This document shows positions 45,909 to 54,535 of a stretch of 64,000 nt of DNA, in pieces (the first letter of the stretch is position 1; the number at the start of each line of letters is the position of its first letter). The notes beneath the pieces are model-generated. The model ran no database searches and was not told the origin of the DNA. It saw only the letters and a program-made list of their open reading frames with translations. This stretch comes from Mesorhizobium xinjiangense (GTDB taxonomy: Bacteria > Pseudomonadota > Alphaproteobacteria > Rhizobiales > Rhizobiaceae): the NCBI RefSeq assembly GCF_009749525.1, contig NZ_WOAC01000001.1:372001-436000 (forward strand), written 5' to 3'. A program made the translations under genes and the position numbers.

Positions 45909-46862
45909 TCAGGCCCGCGGGTGGGCTGCCTGATAGACGTCGAGCAGGCGCTCGGTGTCGACGCCGGTATAGACCTGCGTCGTCGACAGGCTGGCATGGC
46001 CGAGCAGTTCCTGGATGGTGCGCAGATCGCCGCCGCGCCCGAGCAGATGGGTGGCGAAGGAATGACGCAGCGCGTGCGGCGTGGCCGAATCGGGCAAATC
46101 GAGCGCCGAGCGCAGCCGGCGCATCTCGCGCTGGACGATGGCCGCGGCGAGCGGGCCGCCGCGCGCGCCGCGAAAAAGCGGCGTGCCGCTTTCCAGGCGC
46201 CACGGGCACAGGCGCCGGTACTCGGCCACCGCTTGACGCGCCACGGGCAGCAGCGGCACGAGCCTGGTCTTGCCGCCCTTGCCGGCGATGCGCAATGTCT
46301 CGCCGGCGCCTGCGTCGAACAGGCCCGGCGTCAGGCCGAGCGCTTCGGAAATGCGCAGGCCGCAGCCGTAAAGCAGCGTCAGCACGGCGGCGTTGCGCGC
46401 CGCGATCCAGGGTTCCTCGGCGGTCTGCTCGTCGTTCGACACGACGCGCCTTGCATCCTCGGCGGTCAGCGGCCGCGGCAGCGATTTCGGCTGTTTGGGC
46501 GAGGCGAGCGCGGTGGCCCCGGCCGCGTTGGCAACCCCTTGGCGCTCCAGATGCCGCAGAAAGGAGCGGATGGCGGCCAATCCGCGCCCAAGGGTGCGGG
46601 CGCCTGCGCCGTCGCCGCGCCGCCAGGCGAGAAAGGCGCGCAGGTCCGCCGCGCGCAGATCGGCGATGTCGGACAGGCCGGGCGGTCCGCCGCGATGGCC
46701 GGTCAGGAACTGCAGAAACTGCCGCGTGTCGCGCTCATAGGCTTCAAGCGTGTTGGCCGCCAGCCGGCGCGCGCCGGCAAGGCCGGCCAGCCAGTCTTGG
46801 CGCGCGGCAAGAAGATCGGGCTTGCCGGGAATGAGGAATTTTTCAGTCGACGGTTTGGCCAC
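45909..46862 (-). CDS. xerC: Tyrosine recombinase XerC
   Basis: Site-specific recombinase of 317 residues that resolves chromosome dimers at dif with XerD. The N-terminal SAM-like core-binding domain spans about 15-110; the catalytic domain has R in YGCGLRISEA, K after the beta-hairpin (GKGGKTR), HALRHSFATHLL (HxxR), LGHASLSTTQVY with the nucleophile tyrosine. Chromosomal XerC rather than a phage integrase is supported by length and by its place among core genes; it diverges from rimM. Confidence 0.95.
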   Translation of the reverse strand: MAKPSTEKFLIPGKPDLLAARQDWLAGLAGARRLAANTLEAYERDTRQFLQFLTGHRGGPPGLSDIADLRAADLRAFLAWRRGDGAGARTLGRGLAAIRSFLRHLERQGVANAAGATALASPKQPKSLPRPLTAEDARRVVSNDEQTAEEPWIAARNAAVLTLLYGCGLRISEALGLTPGLFDAGAGETLRIAGKGGKTRLVPLLPVARQAVAEYRRLCPWRLESGTPLFRGARGGPLAAAIVQREMRRLRSALDLPDSATPHALRHSFATHLLGRGGDLRTIQELLGHASLSTTQVYTGVDTERLLDVYQAAHPRA

Positions 46863-46912
46863 GTGCCGAATGTCTCCCTGTCGCGGTACAATTGTCGCCC
46901 GCGACGGTTAGC

Positions 46913-46941
46913 GTCAGGTGAATGGGCGCGATTGATATAAT
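46913..46941 (+). promoter_or_regulatory. Candidate rimM promoter
   Basis: A perfect TATAAT at 46936-46941 has an upstream TGA giving an extended -10 element (TGATATAAT). No good -35 is seen at 17 bp. The predicted start would be about 20 bases before the rimM ATG. Such extended -10 promoters are usual for housekeeping genes. Confidence 0.45.
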
Positions 46942-46966
46942 GGCCCGACCGCAATAGAGCAGAGCG

Positions 46967-47533
46967 ATGACAAAACCAGACAATCCGGTCGAGATGGGCG
47001 TGATCGGCGCCGCGCACGGCATACGCGGCGAGGTGCGGGTGAAGTCGTTCACCGACGATCCGCTGGCGCTCGGCGATTACGGCCCGCTTTTGAGCGAGAA
47101 TGGCCGGGTTTTCGTCATCGCGCAGATCCGGGCGCAAAAGGACGTTGTGGTCGTGCGTTTCGAAGGGGTCGATGACCGCAATGCGGCCGAAGCGCTCAAC
47201 GGCACGCGGCTGTTCGTCGAGCGCGCGGCCTTGCCGGAAGAACTCGACGAGGAGGAGTTCTACCATGCCGATCTGGTCGGCCTCGACGTGCTCGACGAGA
47301 CGGGCGCGCTTGTCGGCAAGGTCAAGGCGGTGCAGAACTTCGGCGGCGGCGACATCGTGGAGATCGTGGGCGCGGGACGCGCGAGCGTGCTCGTGCCGTT
47401 CACGCGGGCTGCCGTTCCGACGATCGACATTGCGGCGGGCAGGCTCATCATTGATCGAAAGGCGGCCGGCCTGCTCGATGACGAGGACGAGGAAACCGGT
47501 GCCGGTGCCGGCCCGGGGAAAGGCGCTCGATGA
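46967..47533 (+). CDS. rimM: 16S rRNA maturation factor RimM
   Basis: Ribosome-assembly factor of 188 residues that acts on the 30S head. The N-terminal RimM domain begins [22 protein letters not shown]; the C-terminal PRC barrel is [22 protein letters not shown]. An acidic tail ([12 protein letters not shown]) follows. It overlaps trmD by four bases. The usual upstream gene rpsP is not here; xerC lies there instead, in the opposite direction. Confidence 0.95.
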   Translation: MTKPDNPVEMGVIGAAHGIRGEVRVKSFTDDPLALGDYGPLLSENGRVFVIAQIRAQKDVVVVRFEGVDDRNAAEALNGTRLFVERAALPEELDEEEFYHADLVGLDVLDETGALVGKVKAVQNFGGGDIVEIVGAGRASVLVPFTRAAVPTIDIAAGRLIIDRKAAGLLDDEDEETGAGAGPGKGAR

Positions 47534-48231
47534 GCTTTCGCGCTTCAGTGCTCACGCTTTATCCGGAGATGTTTCCGGGCGCCCTGGGCCTGTCGCTTGC
47601 CGGGCGGGCGCTGGAGCGCGGCGACTGGTCGCTGGAGACGCACCAGATCCGGGATTTCGCCACCGACCGCCACCGCAGCGTCGACGATACGCCGGCGGGC
47701 GGCGGAGCCGGCATGGTCATGCGGGCCGATGTCCTGGCGCGTGCCATCGATCACGCCGCGCCGGCCGGCGACACGCGGCCGAAGCTGCTGATGAGCCCGC
47801 GCGGCCGGCCGCTGACCCAGGCGCGCGTGCGCCAGTTCGCCGAGGGACCGGGAGCGGTGATCGTGTGCGGGCGTTTCGAGGGCGTCGACCAGCGGGTCAT
47901 CGAGACGCGCGATCTGGAGGAAATCTCGATCGGCGACTACATCCTTTCGGGCGGCGAGCCGGCCGCACTGGTGCTGCTCGACGCGGTCGTCAGGCTGTTG
48001 CCCGGCGTGATGGGCAATGCGGTCTCGGGCGAGGAGGAAAGCTTCGAAAGCGGCCTGCTCGAGCATCCCCATTACACGCGGCCGCAGGAATTCGAAGGCC
48101 GCTCCATCCCCGAGGTTCTGACCTCGGGCAATCATGCCAAGATCGCCGAATGGCGGCGCGAAAAGGCGCGCGAATTGACCGCGCAGCGCCGTCCCGATCT
48201 CCTGCACCGGGGCGACCCGTCGTCTCGATGA
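47530..48231 (+). CDS. trmD: tRNA (guanine-N1)-methyltransferase TrmD
   Basis: SPOUT-family enzyme of 233 residues that makes m1G37 in tRNA, needed for reading-frame maintenance. The knot region holds [25 protein letters not shown], and the N-terminus [18 protein letters not shown] is standard. Coupled to rimM by a four-base overlap. It ends convergently with safE 11 bases away, so rplS, which usually follows trmD, is separated from it. Confidence 0.96.
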   Translation: MSFRASVLTLYPEMFPGALGLSLAGRALERGDWSLETHQIRDFATDRHRSVDDTPAGGGAGMVMRADVLARAIDHAAPAGDTRPKLLMSPRGRPLTQARVRQFAEGPGAVIVCGRFEGVDQRVIETRDLEEISIGDYILSGGEPAALVLLDAVVRLLPGVMGNAVSGEEESFESGLLEHPHYTRPQEFEGRSIPEVLTSGNHAKIAEWRREKARELTAQRRPDLLHRGDPSSR

Positions 48232-48241
48232 CCGTATAAGC

Positions 48242-48991
48242 TCAGCCGGTCACCGTGTAGTATCCGGCCAGGAAGAGGCCGAAGGCCACGACGAAGCCGC
48301 GCACCACCGTCTGCGGCACCCGTCTGGCCGCCCAGACACCGGTATAGCCGCCGCAGGCGACGCCGGGCACGATGAAGGCAACCTCGCGCCAGGCAACCAC
48401 GCCGCCGGAGACGAAGACGGTAATGGCGACCGCGGCGATGACGATCGACAGCATATTCTTCAGCGCATTGAGACGGTGGTAATCGCCACGTTCGGTGATG
48501 CCGAGCGTCGCCAGCATCATGATGCCCATGCCGGCGCCGAAGAAACCGCCATAGACGGCGGTGAGGAACTGGACGATCCGGCCGGTGATTGCATGGACCG
48601 GGCCGGCTTCGTCGCGCGGTTTCGGCTTCAGCCACGGGCCGGCGGCAAAGAGCGCCGTCGCGGCAATCAGGAGCCATGGCACCATGGCGCGGAAGGAGGG
48701 ATTGTCGAGCGCCAGCAGAACGAGCGCGCCCATCAGGGCGCCGAGGGCGGAAAGTCCACATAGGAGAAGTGCGCCGCGCCACATGCCGGCAATGTCGCGC
48801 CAATAGGCGATCGTCGACGTGATATAGCCGGGTATCTGGGCGATCGAAGAGGAGGCATTGGCCGAAATGGGCGCGACGCCGATAAGGCTCAGCGCGCCGA
48901 ACGAGATGAAGGTGCCGCCGCCGGCGACGGCATTGATGGCGCCGGAAAGGAAACCGGCGAGGAAGAGGAGACTGGCCGCGAGGAGTGTCAC
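48242..48991 (-). CDS. TauE/SafE-family anion permease
   Basis: Membrane permease of 249 residues with about eight helices, of the TauE/SafE/DUF81 family, which transports sulfite, sulfoacetate or similar organosulfonates. Conserved features are the N-terminal SLLFLAGFLSGAINAVAGGG and the later AVYGGFFGAGMGIMMLATLG, two repeats of one fold. The GTG start (48991) is used because upstream codons lack protein character. It lies between trmD and rplS in the opposite direction, an interruption of the usual rimM-trmD-rplS run. Confidence 0.88.
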   Translation of the reverse strand: MTLLAASLLFLAGFLSGAINAVAGGGTFISFGALSLIGVAPISANASSSIAQIPGYITSTIAYWRDIAGMWRGALLLCGLSALGALMGALVLLALDNPSFRAMVPWLLIAATALFAAGPWLKPKPRDEAGPVHAITGRIVQFLTAVYGGFFGAGMGIMMLATLGITERGDYHRLNALKNMLSIVIAAVAITVFVSGGVVAWREVAFIVPGVACGGYTGVWAARRVPQTVVRGFVVAFGLFLAGYYTVTG

Positions 48992-49329
48992 GATAGTGTG
49001 GTGGAGATGGACTGGAAGGATGCGTGAAGAAGAGAGCCCGGCGTTTAGACAGTCACCGTGACTTAGGCAAGGGGCGCAACGCGCGCGGATCGTTGGGCCA
49101 GGCCGAGACTGTCGGCGAATTTCTCCGCGAGCAGGTGACAAAGGCGGCAAAAGCGTGTAAGTGCCCGCGCGAAGCCGAATGATCGGCCTTTTGAAACCGT
49201 CAACAAATGCGGTGCAATCGTCCCTGCCTCGTCGCCCGTCCGGGTGGTGCGGCATAGCCCAGCGGTCCAGGAACTGCAGGCGAGCGTCGGGCGCTCTGGC
49301 TGTCGAGAAGCAAGAAGAGGTTTGAAGCG
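48992..49329. other. Intergenic region upstream of rplS
   Basis: About 340 bp without a credible gene. It must hold the promoter of safE on one side and of rplS on the other. A TTGAAA at 49191-49196 is a plausible -35 for rplS but no matching -10 is clear. No repeat or RNA structure was recognised. Confidence 0.5.
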
Positions 49330-49842
49330 ATGGACATCATCCGTCAGCTCGAGGCCGAGCAGGCCGCCAAGATCGAAGCGCAGCGCAAGCTGCCGGAATT
49401 CTCTCCCGGCGACACGGTGCGCGTTCAGGTGCGCGTCACCGAAGGCAAGCGCACCCGCATCCAGGCCTATGAAGGCGTGTGCATCGCGCGCTCTGGCGCC
49501 GGTCTGCACGAGAACTTCACCGTGCGCAAGATTTCCTACGGCGAGGGCGTGGAGCGCGTGTTCCCGGTCTATTCGCCGCTCGTCGAGGGCGTCGAGGTCG
49601 TGCGCCGCGGCAAGGTGCGGCGTGCCAAGCTCTATTACATGCGCGGCCGGCGCGGCAAGTCGGCACGTATCTCGGAGAACACCGGCGTGCGTGCGCGCAA
49701 GCTGAACGAAGCCGAGCGCGAGGCGCTGGCCGCCGAAAAGGCGCGTCTGGAGGCTGAGAAGGTGGCAGCGGCCGAGGCTCTGGCAGCCGAGAAGGCTGCG
49801 GCAGAAAACGCAGCCGCAACGGCGGAGAACGCCACCGAATAG
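49330..49842 (+). CDS. rplS: 50S ribosomal protein L19
   Basis: Ribosomal protein of 170 residues at the 30S/50S interface. The L19 core ([14 protein letters not shown] to about residue 120) has the conserved [20 protein letters not shown] and [13 protein letters not shown] blocks. It carries a ~50-residue Ala/Glu-rich coiled-coil-like tail, longer than the ~115-residue E. coli form; such tails are found in several Hyphomicrobiales. Closed by a strong terminator. Confidence 0.96.
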   Translation: MDIIRQLEAEQAAKIEAQRKLPEFSPGDTVRVQVRVTEGKRTRIQAYEGVCIARSGAGLHENFTVRKISYGEGVERVFPVYSPLVEGVEVVRRGKVRRAKLYYMRGRRGKSARISENTGVRARKLNEAEREALAAEKARLEAEKVAAAEALAAEKAAAENAAATAENATE

Positions 49843-49867
49843 GCGGCCGTCGGATCAGAAATTGCTT

Positions 49868-49893
49868 AAAAGGCGGCTTCGGCCGCCTTTTTT
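49868..49893 (+). terminator. Terminator of rplS
   Basis: AAAGGCGGC, a TTCG tetraloop and GCCGCCTTTTTT form a classic intrinsic terminator starting 25 bases after the stop codon. Confidence 0.95.
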
Positions 49894-49990
49894 CGTTGGC
49901 GAGGTGAACGTGCGCGCCGACCCGAACGCAATGACGGCCGTGCATCGCCGGTGTGCCGATCCGGCGATCATTCTCGCGTTGGCCTTATGC

Positions 49991-50019
49991 TTGAAACCAA
50001 CCGTGATTGGGCGTCTATT
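49991..50019 (+). promoter_or_regulatory. Candidate promoter of the polysaccharide cluster
   Basis: TTGAAA (49991-49996) and TCTATT (50014-50019) are separated by exactly 17 bp, giving 5/6 and 4/6 matches to sigma-70 hexamers. The predicted start near 50026 would put the tandem repeat array (50085-50154) in the 5' leader of the flippase gene. The rest of 49894-50307, about 400 bp, has no credible gene. Confidence 0.4.
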
Positions 50020-50084
50020 GCAGTGCAGCATGGGCGCATCTAGATTGCCTCGGCTTCGGCCGCCGACCTGATGGCAAGCACTTT

Positions 50085-50154
50085 CCAACAGGCGCGGGCC
50101 AACAGGCGCGGGCCAACAGGCGCGGGCCAACAGGCGCGGGCCAACAGGCGCGGG
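50085..50154. repeat. Five tandem copies of a 14-bp unit
   Basis: The unit CCAACAGGCGCGGG is repeated five times with no mismatch. It lies 154 bases before the flippase start. In the plus strand an in-frame ATG (50071) runs through the array into the flippase gene; because 14 is not a multiple of three, a change in copy number would shift that frame. The units are otherwise not protein-like. Confidence 0.95.
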
Positions 50155-50307
50155 AATGACTGGTTGCCGGTGCTGCCAGTTCTCAGTGGAGTAAGATTTG
50201 GCATCGGCGGACCCCGCTTTGACGATTGTTGCATTCGCAAGACCCGCTTTCCAGGCGGCACGTCGCCCGGCTTGTTCGCGGCGCACCGCCATTGCCCGAT
50301 TGGCAAC

Positions 50308-51792
50308 ATGACCAGCATCACCGGGCGGCTGATCAAGGGAAGCATGTGGCTGGGCCTGTCGCGAGCGATCGTGAACGGGCTGGGCGCCTTGAGCACAATC
50401 ATACTGGCCTGGTATCTGGCGCCGTCCGATTTCGGTATCGTTGCGCTGGGCATGACGATCCTCATGATCGTCTCGACCGTCACCGAACTGTCGCTCGCCC
50501 AGGCGCTGATTCGTCACAAGGCGCCCGAGGAATCGCATTTCAGCGCCGCCTGGACGCTCAACGCCGCACGCGGCTTGATCCTCTGCCTGCTCTTTGCCGT
50601 TTGCGCCTATCCGGCATCCGTGGTGTTCGAACAGCCCGAATTGTTCGGCGTCATGCTTGCCTTGGGCTTCAGCATGCTGTTGAGCGGCCTGACCAATCCG
50701 CGCCTGATCACCTTTCAGCGCCGGCTGATCTTCTGGCAGGAATTCATCGTCAGCGTCTCACAGAAGCTCGCCGGCTTCATCGCTTCGCTGGCGATTGCGA
50801 TGATCTATCACAGCTATTGGGCGCTCGTGGTCGGAACGCTCGTGACCCAGGCGACGAATGTCGCCGTTTCCTATCTGGTGCTGCCGTTCCGGCCCAGGAT
50901 CACCTTTCGGCACATGAGGGAATTCTTTTCCTTCTCGGCGTGGCTCACGGCGGGCCAGATCGTCAATACGCTCAACTGGCGCTTCGACTACCTGCTTGTC
51001 GGCAAGATGCTCGGCGCGCCGGCGCTCGGCTACTATTCCTTCGGCAGCAATCTCTCGATGATGGCGACCCGCGAGACGACCGCGCCGCTCACCCTGACGA
51101 TCTATCCCGGCTTCGCCAGCATTCGCGACGACGCGCCGCGCCTTGCCGCGGCTTACCAGCGCGCCCAGGCGCTGGTCACCGCCGTCGCGCTGCCGGCCGG
51201 CATCGGGGTTGCGGTCGTCGCGGATCCGCTCGTCAGATTGGCGCTGGGCGAGAAATGGTTGCCCATAATCTTCATCATCCAGGCGCTTTCCTCCGTCTTC
51301 GCCCTGCAGACGCTGGGCTCGCTCGTCCAGCCGCTCGGCATGGCCAAGGGGGAGACGCGGATGCTGTTCATACGCAGCGCCCAGATGCTGCTCGTGCGGG
51401 TGCCCGTCATGGTCATCGGGCTGATGCTCTACGGGCTGCACGGCATCGTCATCGGCCGCGTATTCACCGGGCTGGTCGGCGCATTCATCAACATGCTGCT
51501 CGTGCGCCGCTTCACCGGCGTCACGGTGATGAAACAGCTTTGGGTGAACATACGCGCACTGGCCAGCGTCGCCGTCATGGCGGCAGGCGTGTCCTTGGCG
51601 TCGGCCTATCTGCCGCAAACGGCCGGCAGTGCCGAACTCGCGCTTCACCTTGCGATCCTCGTTGCGCTGGGGGCGGCGCTCTATTGCGGATCGAGCCTTG
51701 TGCTCTGGCTGTTGATGAAACGGCCAGACGGACCCGAAACGGAGATCCTGAAGATCATGAACAGGGTCGTTACCAAATTTCGCCACGCGTGA
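50308..51792 (+). CDS. Oligosaccharide flippase (Wzx/PST family)
   Basis: Inner-membrane lipopolysaccharide/exopolysaccharide flippase of 494 residues with about 12-14 membrane helices, moving lipid-linked repeat units to the periplasm. The sequence MTSITGRLIKGSMWLGLSRA, WYLAPSDFGIVALGMTIL and the LISFQRRLIFWQEFIVSVSQ-type loop fit the Wzx/PST family with polysacc_synt domains. The ATG at 50308 was chosen by homology; no clear ribosome site precedes it. First gene of the cluster that runs to 54382. Confidence 0.87.
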   Translation: MTSITGRLIKGSMWLGLSRAIVNGLGALSTIILAWYLAPSDFGIVALGMTILMIVSTVTELSLAQALIRHKAPEESHFSAAWTLNAARGLILCLLFAVCAYPASVVFEQPELFGVMLALGFSMLLSGLTNPRLITFQRRLIFWQEFIVSVSQKLAGFIASLAIAMIYHSYWALVVGTLVTQATNVAVSYLVLPFRPRITFRHMREFFSFSAWLTAGQIVNTLNWRFDYLLVGKMLGAPALGYYSFGSNLSMMATRETTAPLTLTIYPGFASIRDDAPRLAAAYQRAQALVTAVALPAGIGVAVVADPLVRLALGEKWLPIIFIIQALSSVFALQTLGSLVQPLGMAKGETRMLFIRSAQMLLVRVPVMVIGLMLYGLHGIVIGRVFTGLVGAFINMLLVRRFTGVTVMKQLWVNIRALASVAVMAAGVSLASAYLPQTAGSAELALHLAILVALGAALYCGSSLVLWLLMKRPDGPETEILKIMNRVVTKFRHA

Positions 51793-51800
51793 GTGTTGCC

Positions 51801-52847
51801 ATGTCCAGCCAATCCGACCAGCCAACCCGTTTACGAGAAATGCCCCCACCATCACATTTGGATTTGATCTCCAGCCTGCAAGGCACGATTCGCGATTGCC
51901 TGAAAGACTGTATCTCCGGCGACGAACCGGTGGCGATGGTCGACTTCCCGAACTATCGCAATGTCGGCGATTCGGCGATCTGGCTGGGCCAGATGGCCTA
52001 TCTTTCATCGCAGTTCAACAAGACGCCGTCCTACATGTCGGCGTTGCACGACTTTTCCCATGACGCGCTCGACGAGGCGATGCCGTCCGGGCCTATCCTC
52101 ATCACCGGGGGCGGGACGTTCGGCGACATCTGGCCGGCGCACCAGGAACTGCGCGAGAGCATTCTGGAGCGTTGGCCGGGCCGTCCGGTCGTGCAGTTTC
52201 CGCAGTCCATACATTACAGGTCGATGGAGCATGCCGACCGTATGGCGCGCGCAATTGCGCGCCACAAGAATTTCGTGCTGCTGGTGCGCGACGAGCCGTC
52301 GAAAGAATTCGCAGAAAAGCACTTCGATTGCCAGGTGCGGCTTTGTCCCGACATGGCCTTCCACATCGGTCCGATCGAGCCGTTGTCCGCGCCGCGCGTC
52401 CCCGTGCTGGCAATGCTGCGCACGGACCAGGAAAAGGCGGCGCAATACGACCTGACGGCCTACCGCGATGTCCCGGTGGAGGACTGGATCACCGAATCGC
52501 GCACCGGCATCCGCATCGCCAAGGCGCTCGGCGTGGCGAAGGCTGCCGCATCCCTGGATGCGGAGCGTATCAAGCAGGCCAAGTTCGACGCGGCGGCCAA
52601 GGCGAGGCTCCGGCGCGGCATCCGGCAGATCTCGCGCGGGCGGGCCATCGTGACCGACCGGCTGCACGTTCACATCTGCGCTCTGCTGCTCGGGCGGCCG
52701 CATGCCGTACTCGACAACAGTTACGGCAAGGTGCGGCGCTTCATGGACGCATTCTCGGGCGGAACGGCGCTGTCGCACAGGGCAACGTCATTCGACGACG
52801 CGATCGATTGGGCGCGCAGCCAGGCCGCACATGAAGCCGGTGCGTGA
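51801..52847 (+). CDS. Polysaccharide pyruvyl transferase family protein
   Basis: A 348-residue cytosolic enzyme of the PS_pyruv_trans family, which transfers pyruvate from PEP to sugars as a ketal. Conserved stretches are VDFPNYRNVGDSAIWLGQ (about 48-65), ITGGGTFGDIW and VTDRLHVHICALLLGRPH near the C-terminus. It starts nine bases after the flippase stop. Pyruvyl decoration gives surface polysaccharides a negative charge. Real acceptor sugar unknown. Confidence 0.88.
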   Translation: MSSQSDQPTRLREMPPPSHLDLISSLQGTIRDCLKDCISGDEPVAMVDFPNYRNVGDSAIWLGQMAYLSSQFNKTPSYMSALHDFSHDALDEAMPSGPILITGGGTFGDIWPAHQELRESILERWPGRPVVQFPQSIHYRSMEHADRMARAIARHKNFVLLVRDEPSKEFAEKHFDCQVRLCPDMAFHIGPIEPLSAPRVPVLAMLRTDQEKAAQYDLTAYRDVPVEDWITESRTGIRIAKALGVAKAAASLDAERIKQAKFDAAAKARLRRGIRQISRGRAIVTDRLHVHICALLLGRPHAVLDNSYGKVRRFMDAFSGGTALSHRATSFDDAIDWARSQAAHEAGA

Positions 52848-52937
52848 AGGGGCGGGCGGGGTGCAGGCGCGGCGTCTGGTGCAGGAGCATAATGCCGCGG
52901 CGTAATTCCAACACGATGCAAATGGAGGACAAGGAGG

Positions 52938-53546
52938 ATGTCCAAGATCATCGGAATAGGTTGGGCGAAGACCGGAACGACGACGCTCGGTCATTGCTTC
53001 ACGATCCTGGGCTACGACCACCAAAGCCAGGATCTGAGCCTCGTCGAAGGCATTCGCAAGGGCGACCTGTCGGCAATCATGGCCCGGGCGGAACAAAAGG
53101 AGTCGTTCGAGGATTGGCCCTGGATCATCCTGTATCGCGAACTGGACCGGGCCTTTCCCGGTAGCCGCTTCGTTCTGACGGTGCGGGATGCCGACAAGTG
53201 GATCGGCAGCTACACCAATATGTTGGCCAACAAGGGAATCGCCTCCGACGAGACGAACAGGATCCGCGAGACATTGTACGGTCTGCCGTTTCCTGACGTG
53301 ACCAAAGCGCAGCTTGTCGAACGCTACCAAAGGCACAATGACGACGTGAAACGCTACTTTCGCGATCGTCCCGACGATCTACTTGTTGTCGACTGGGAAG
53401 ACGGCTGCGGCTGGAAGGAGCTTTGCGATTTCCTGGGCCGCGAAATCCCCCGCCAGCCCTTCCCCCATGCGAACAGGGGCAGATATTCGGCGCAATCGCC
53501 GATGCGCCGCCTGTTCGCCAAACTGACCGGGCAGCCGGTCCAATAA
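52938..53546 (+). CDS. PAPS-dependent sulfotransferase family protein
   Basis: A 202-residue protein with the 5'-phosphosulfate-binding loop GWAKTGTTTL (residues 8-17) and the downstream 3'-phosphate site around GSRFVLTVRDADKWIGSY (74-92), as in the sulfotransferase superfamily. It would transfer sulfate from PAPS to a sugar or lipid hydroxyl. It has a good ribosome site (AAGGAGG) and follows the pyruvyl transferase by 90 bases. Together with its neighbours it suggests sulfated surface glycan. Confidence 0.85.
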   Translation: MSKIIGIGWAKTGTTTLGHCFTILGYDHQSQDLSLVEGIRKGDLSAIMARAEQKESFEDWPWIILYRELDRAFPGSRFVLTVRDADKWIGSYTNMLANKGIASDETNRIRETLYGLPFPDVTKAQLVERYQRHNDDVKRYFRDRPDDLLVVDWEDGCGWKELCDFLGREIPRQPFPHANRGRYSAQSPMRRLFAKLTGQPVQ

Positions 53547-53572
53547 CGCGCCGTCTGCAGAGGCTGAATTTC

Positions 53573-54382
53573 ATGACACTGCTTACCTTCATCGTTCCGG
53601 TGCGCCATCAGGACAATGCCCGTGATTGGGATCTTCTCCGGACGAACCTGGCCCAGACCGTCAGATCGATCTCGAACCAGACCAATGGCGACTGGCGCGG
53701 TCTCGTCGTGGCGAACCAGGGTGCGGATCTTCCCGACCTGCCGGACGGCTTCGATGTGGTGCGCGTCGACTTCCCGCCCAACGACATGCACGAGATGGGC
53801 GCGGCCAGTCTCGACGAGGTGTATGAGGCGTTTCGCGCCGACAAGGGGCGCCGCGTGCTCATGGGCATGCTCGCCGCGCCGGACAGTCGCTATTTCATGA
53901 TCGTCGACGACGACGACTTCGTCAGCTCTCGCATCGTCCAGCACGTGGCGGACGACCCCGAGGCGAACGGATGGACCATCGAACGCGGCTATATCTGGGA
54001 CGATGGCGGCAAGATCCTGCTCGAATACGACGGATTCGACCGTGTGTGCGGAACCTCGCTGATCGTCCGCGCGGATCTTTACGGCGTTCCCGACCGGTTC
54101 GAGGATGCCTCGCTCGACTGGATCAAATCCATGCTGGGCAGTCACGTCCGCATCGCCGACATCCTCGCCGAGCGCGGCACGCCGCTGGCGGCGCTGCCGT
54201 TTCCCGGCGCCGTCTACCGCGTCGCCCACAAGGGCTCGCACAGCCAGGCGCCGAGCCTGCTGGTGAAATATTTCCTGAGCCGCGAGGCAATGAAGCGGCC
54301 GCGGCGGCTGCTGCGCAATCTGGGCCGGCTCCGGCTGATCGGACAAGCGCAGGAACGCGAGTTCTTCGGCAAGGCCGCATAG
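53573..54382 (+). CDS. Glycosyltransferase (GT-A fold)
   Basis: A 269-residue putative glycosyltransferase. The start MTLLTFIVPVRHQDNARDW and the metal-binding region YFMIVDDDDFVSSRIV (near residue 103-118) are GT-A features; a family number cannot be given. No membrane segment. The upstream in-frame extension overlaps the sulfotransferase gene and is rejected. Last gene of the polysaccharide cluster; a degenerate palindromic repeat follows directly. Confidence 0.82.
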   Translation: MTLLTFIVPVRHQDNARDWDLLRTNLAQTVRSISNQTNGDWRGLVVANQGADLPDLPDGFDVVRVDFPPNDMHEMGAASLDEVYEAFRADKGRRVLMGMLAAPDSRYFMIVDDDDFVSSRIVQHVADDPEANGWTIERGYIWDDGGKILLEYDGFDRVCGTSLIVRADLYGVPDRFEDASLDWIKSMLGSHVRIADILAERGTPLAALPFPGAVYRVAHKGSHSQAPSLLVKYFLSREAMKRPRRLLRNLGRLRLIGQAQEREFFGKAA

Positions 54383-54416
54383 AGCAATCTCACGAGACGT
54401 GGAAACCGATTCTCCA
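54382..54416. repeat. Truncated copy of the 48-bp palindromic repeat
   Basis: The sequence starts at the last base of the glycosyltransferase stop codon and matches the left half of the repeat at 1932-1979 (GAGCAAT, GAGA-GTG, AAACC and TTCTCC in order), but the right outer arm is missing, so it cannot form the full hairpin. It marks the boundary between the polysaccharide cluster and the next gene. Confidence 0.5.
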
Positions 54417-54535
54417 GCCCGTGAAGAACGGACGTTTGCGGCTGGCCATTCTTGCATGCGCCCGGTAACCGGATACATTCGCCGCCGGAGCACGGCGGTC
54501 TTGCCGGGTTAAGCCTTGCATTGCAGGAGAGGACA

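Noticed and set aside
45909-46862. The XerC recombinase as a phage or integron integrase
   Set aside because: Length, sequence and the setting among core genes fit chromosomal XerC, and there is no attachment-site duplication or phage gene nearby.
50085-50154. The five 14-bp repeats as a CRISPR array
   Set aside because: The units are directly tandem with no spacers, and no cas genes are present in the window.
50071-50307. N-terminal extension of the flippase through the 14-bp repeats
   Set aside because: The extension is made of the repeat translation and has no flippase features; the normal start is at 50308. It is kept only as a possible phase-variation frame.
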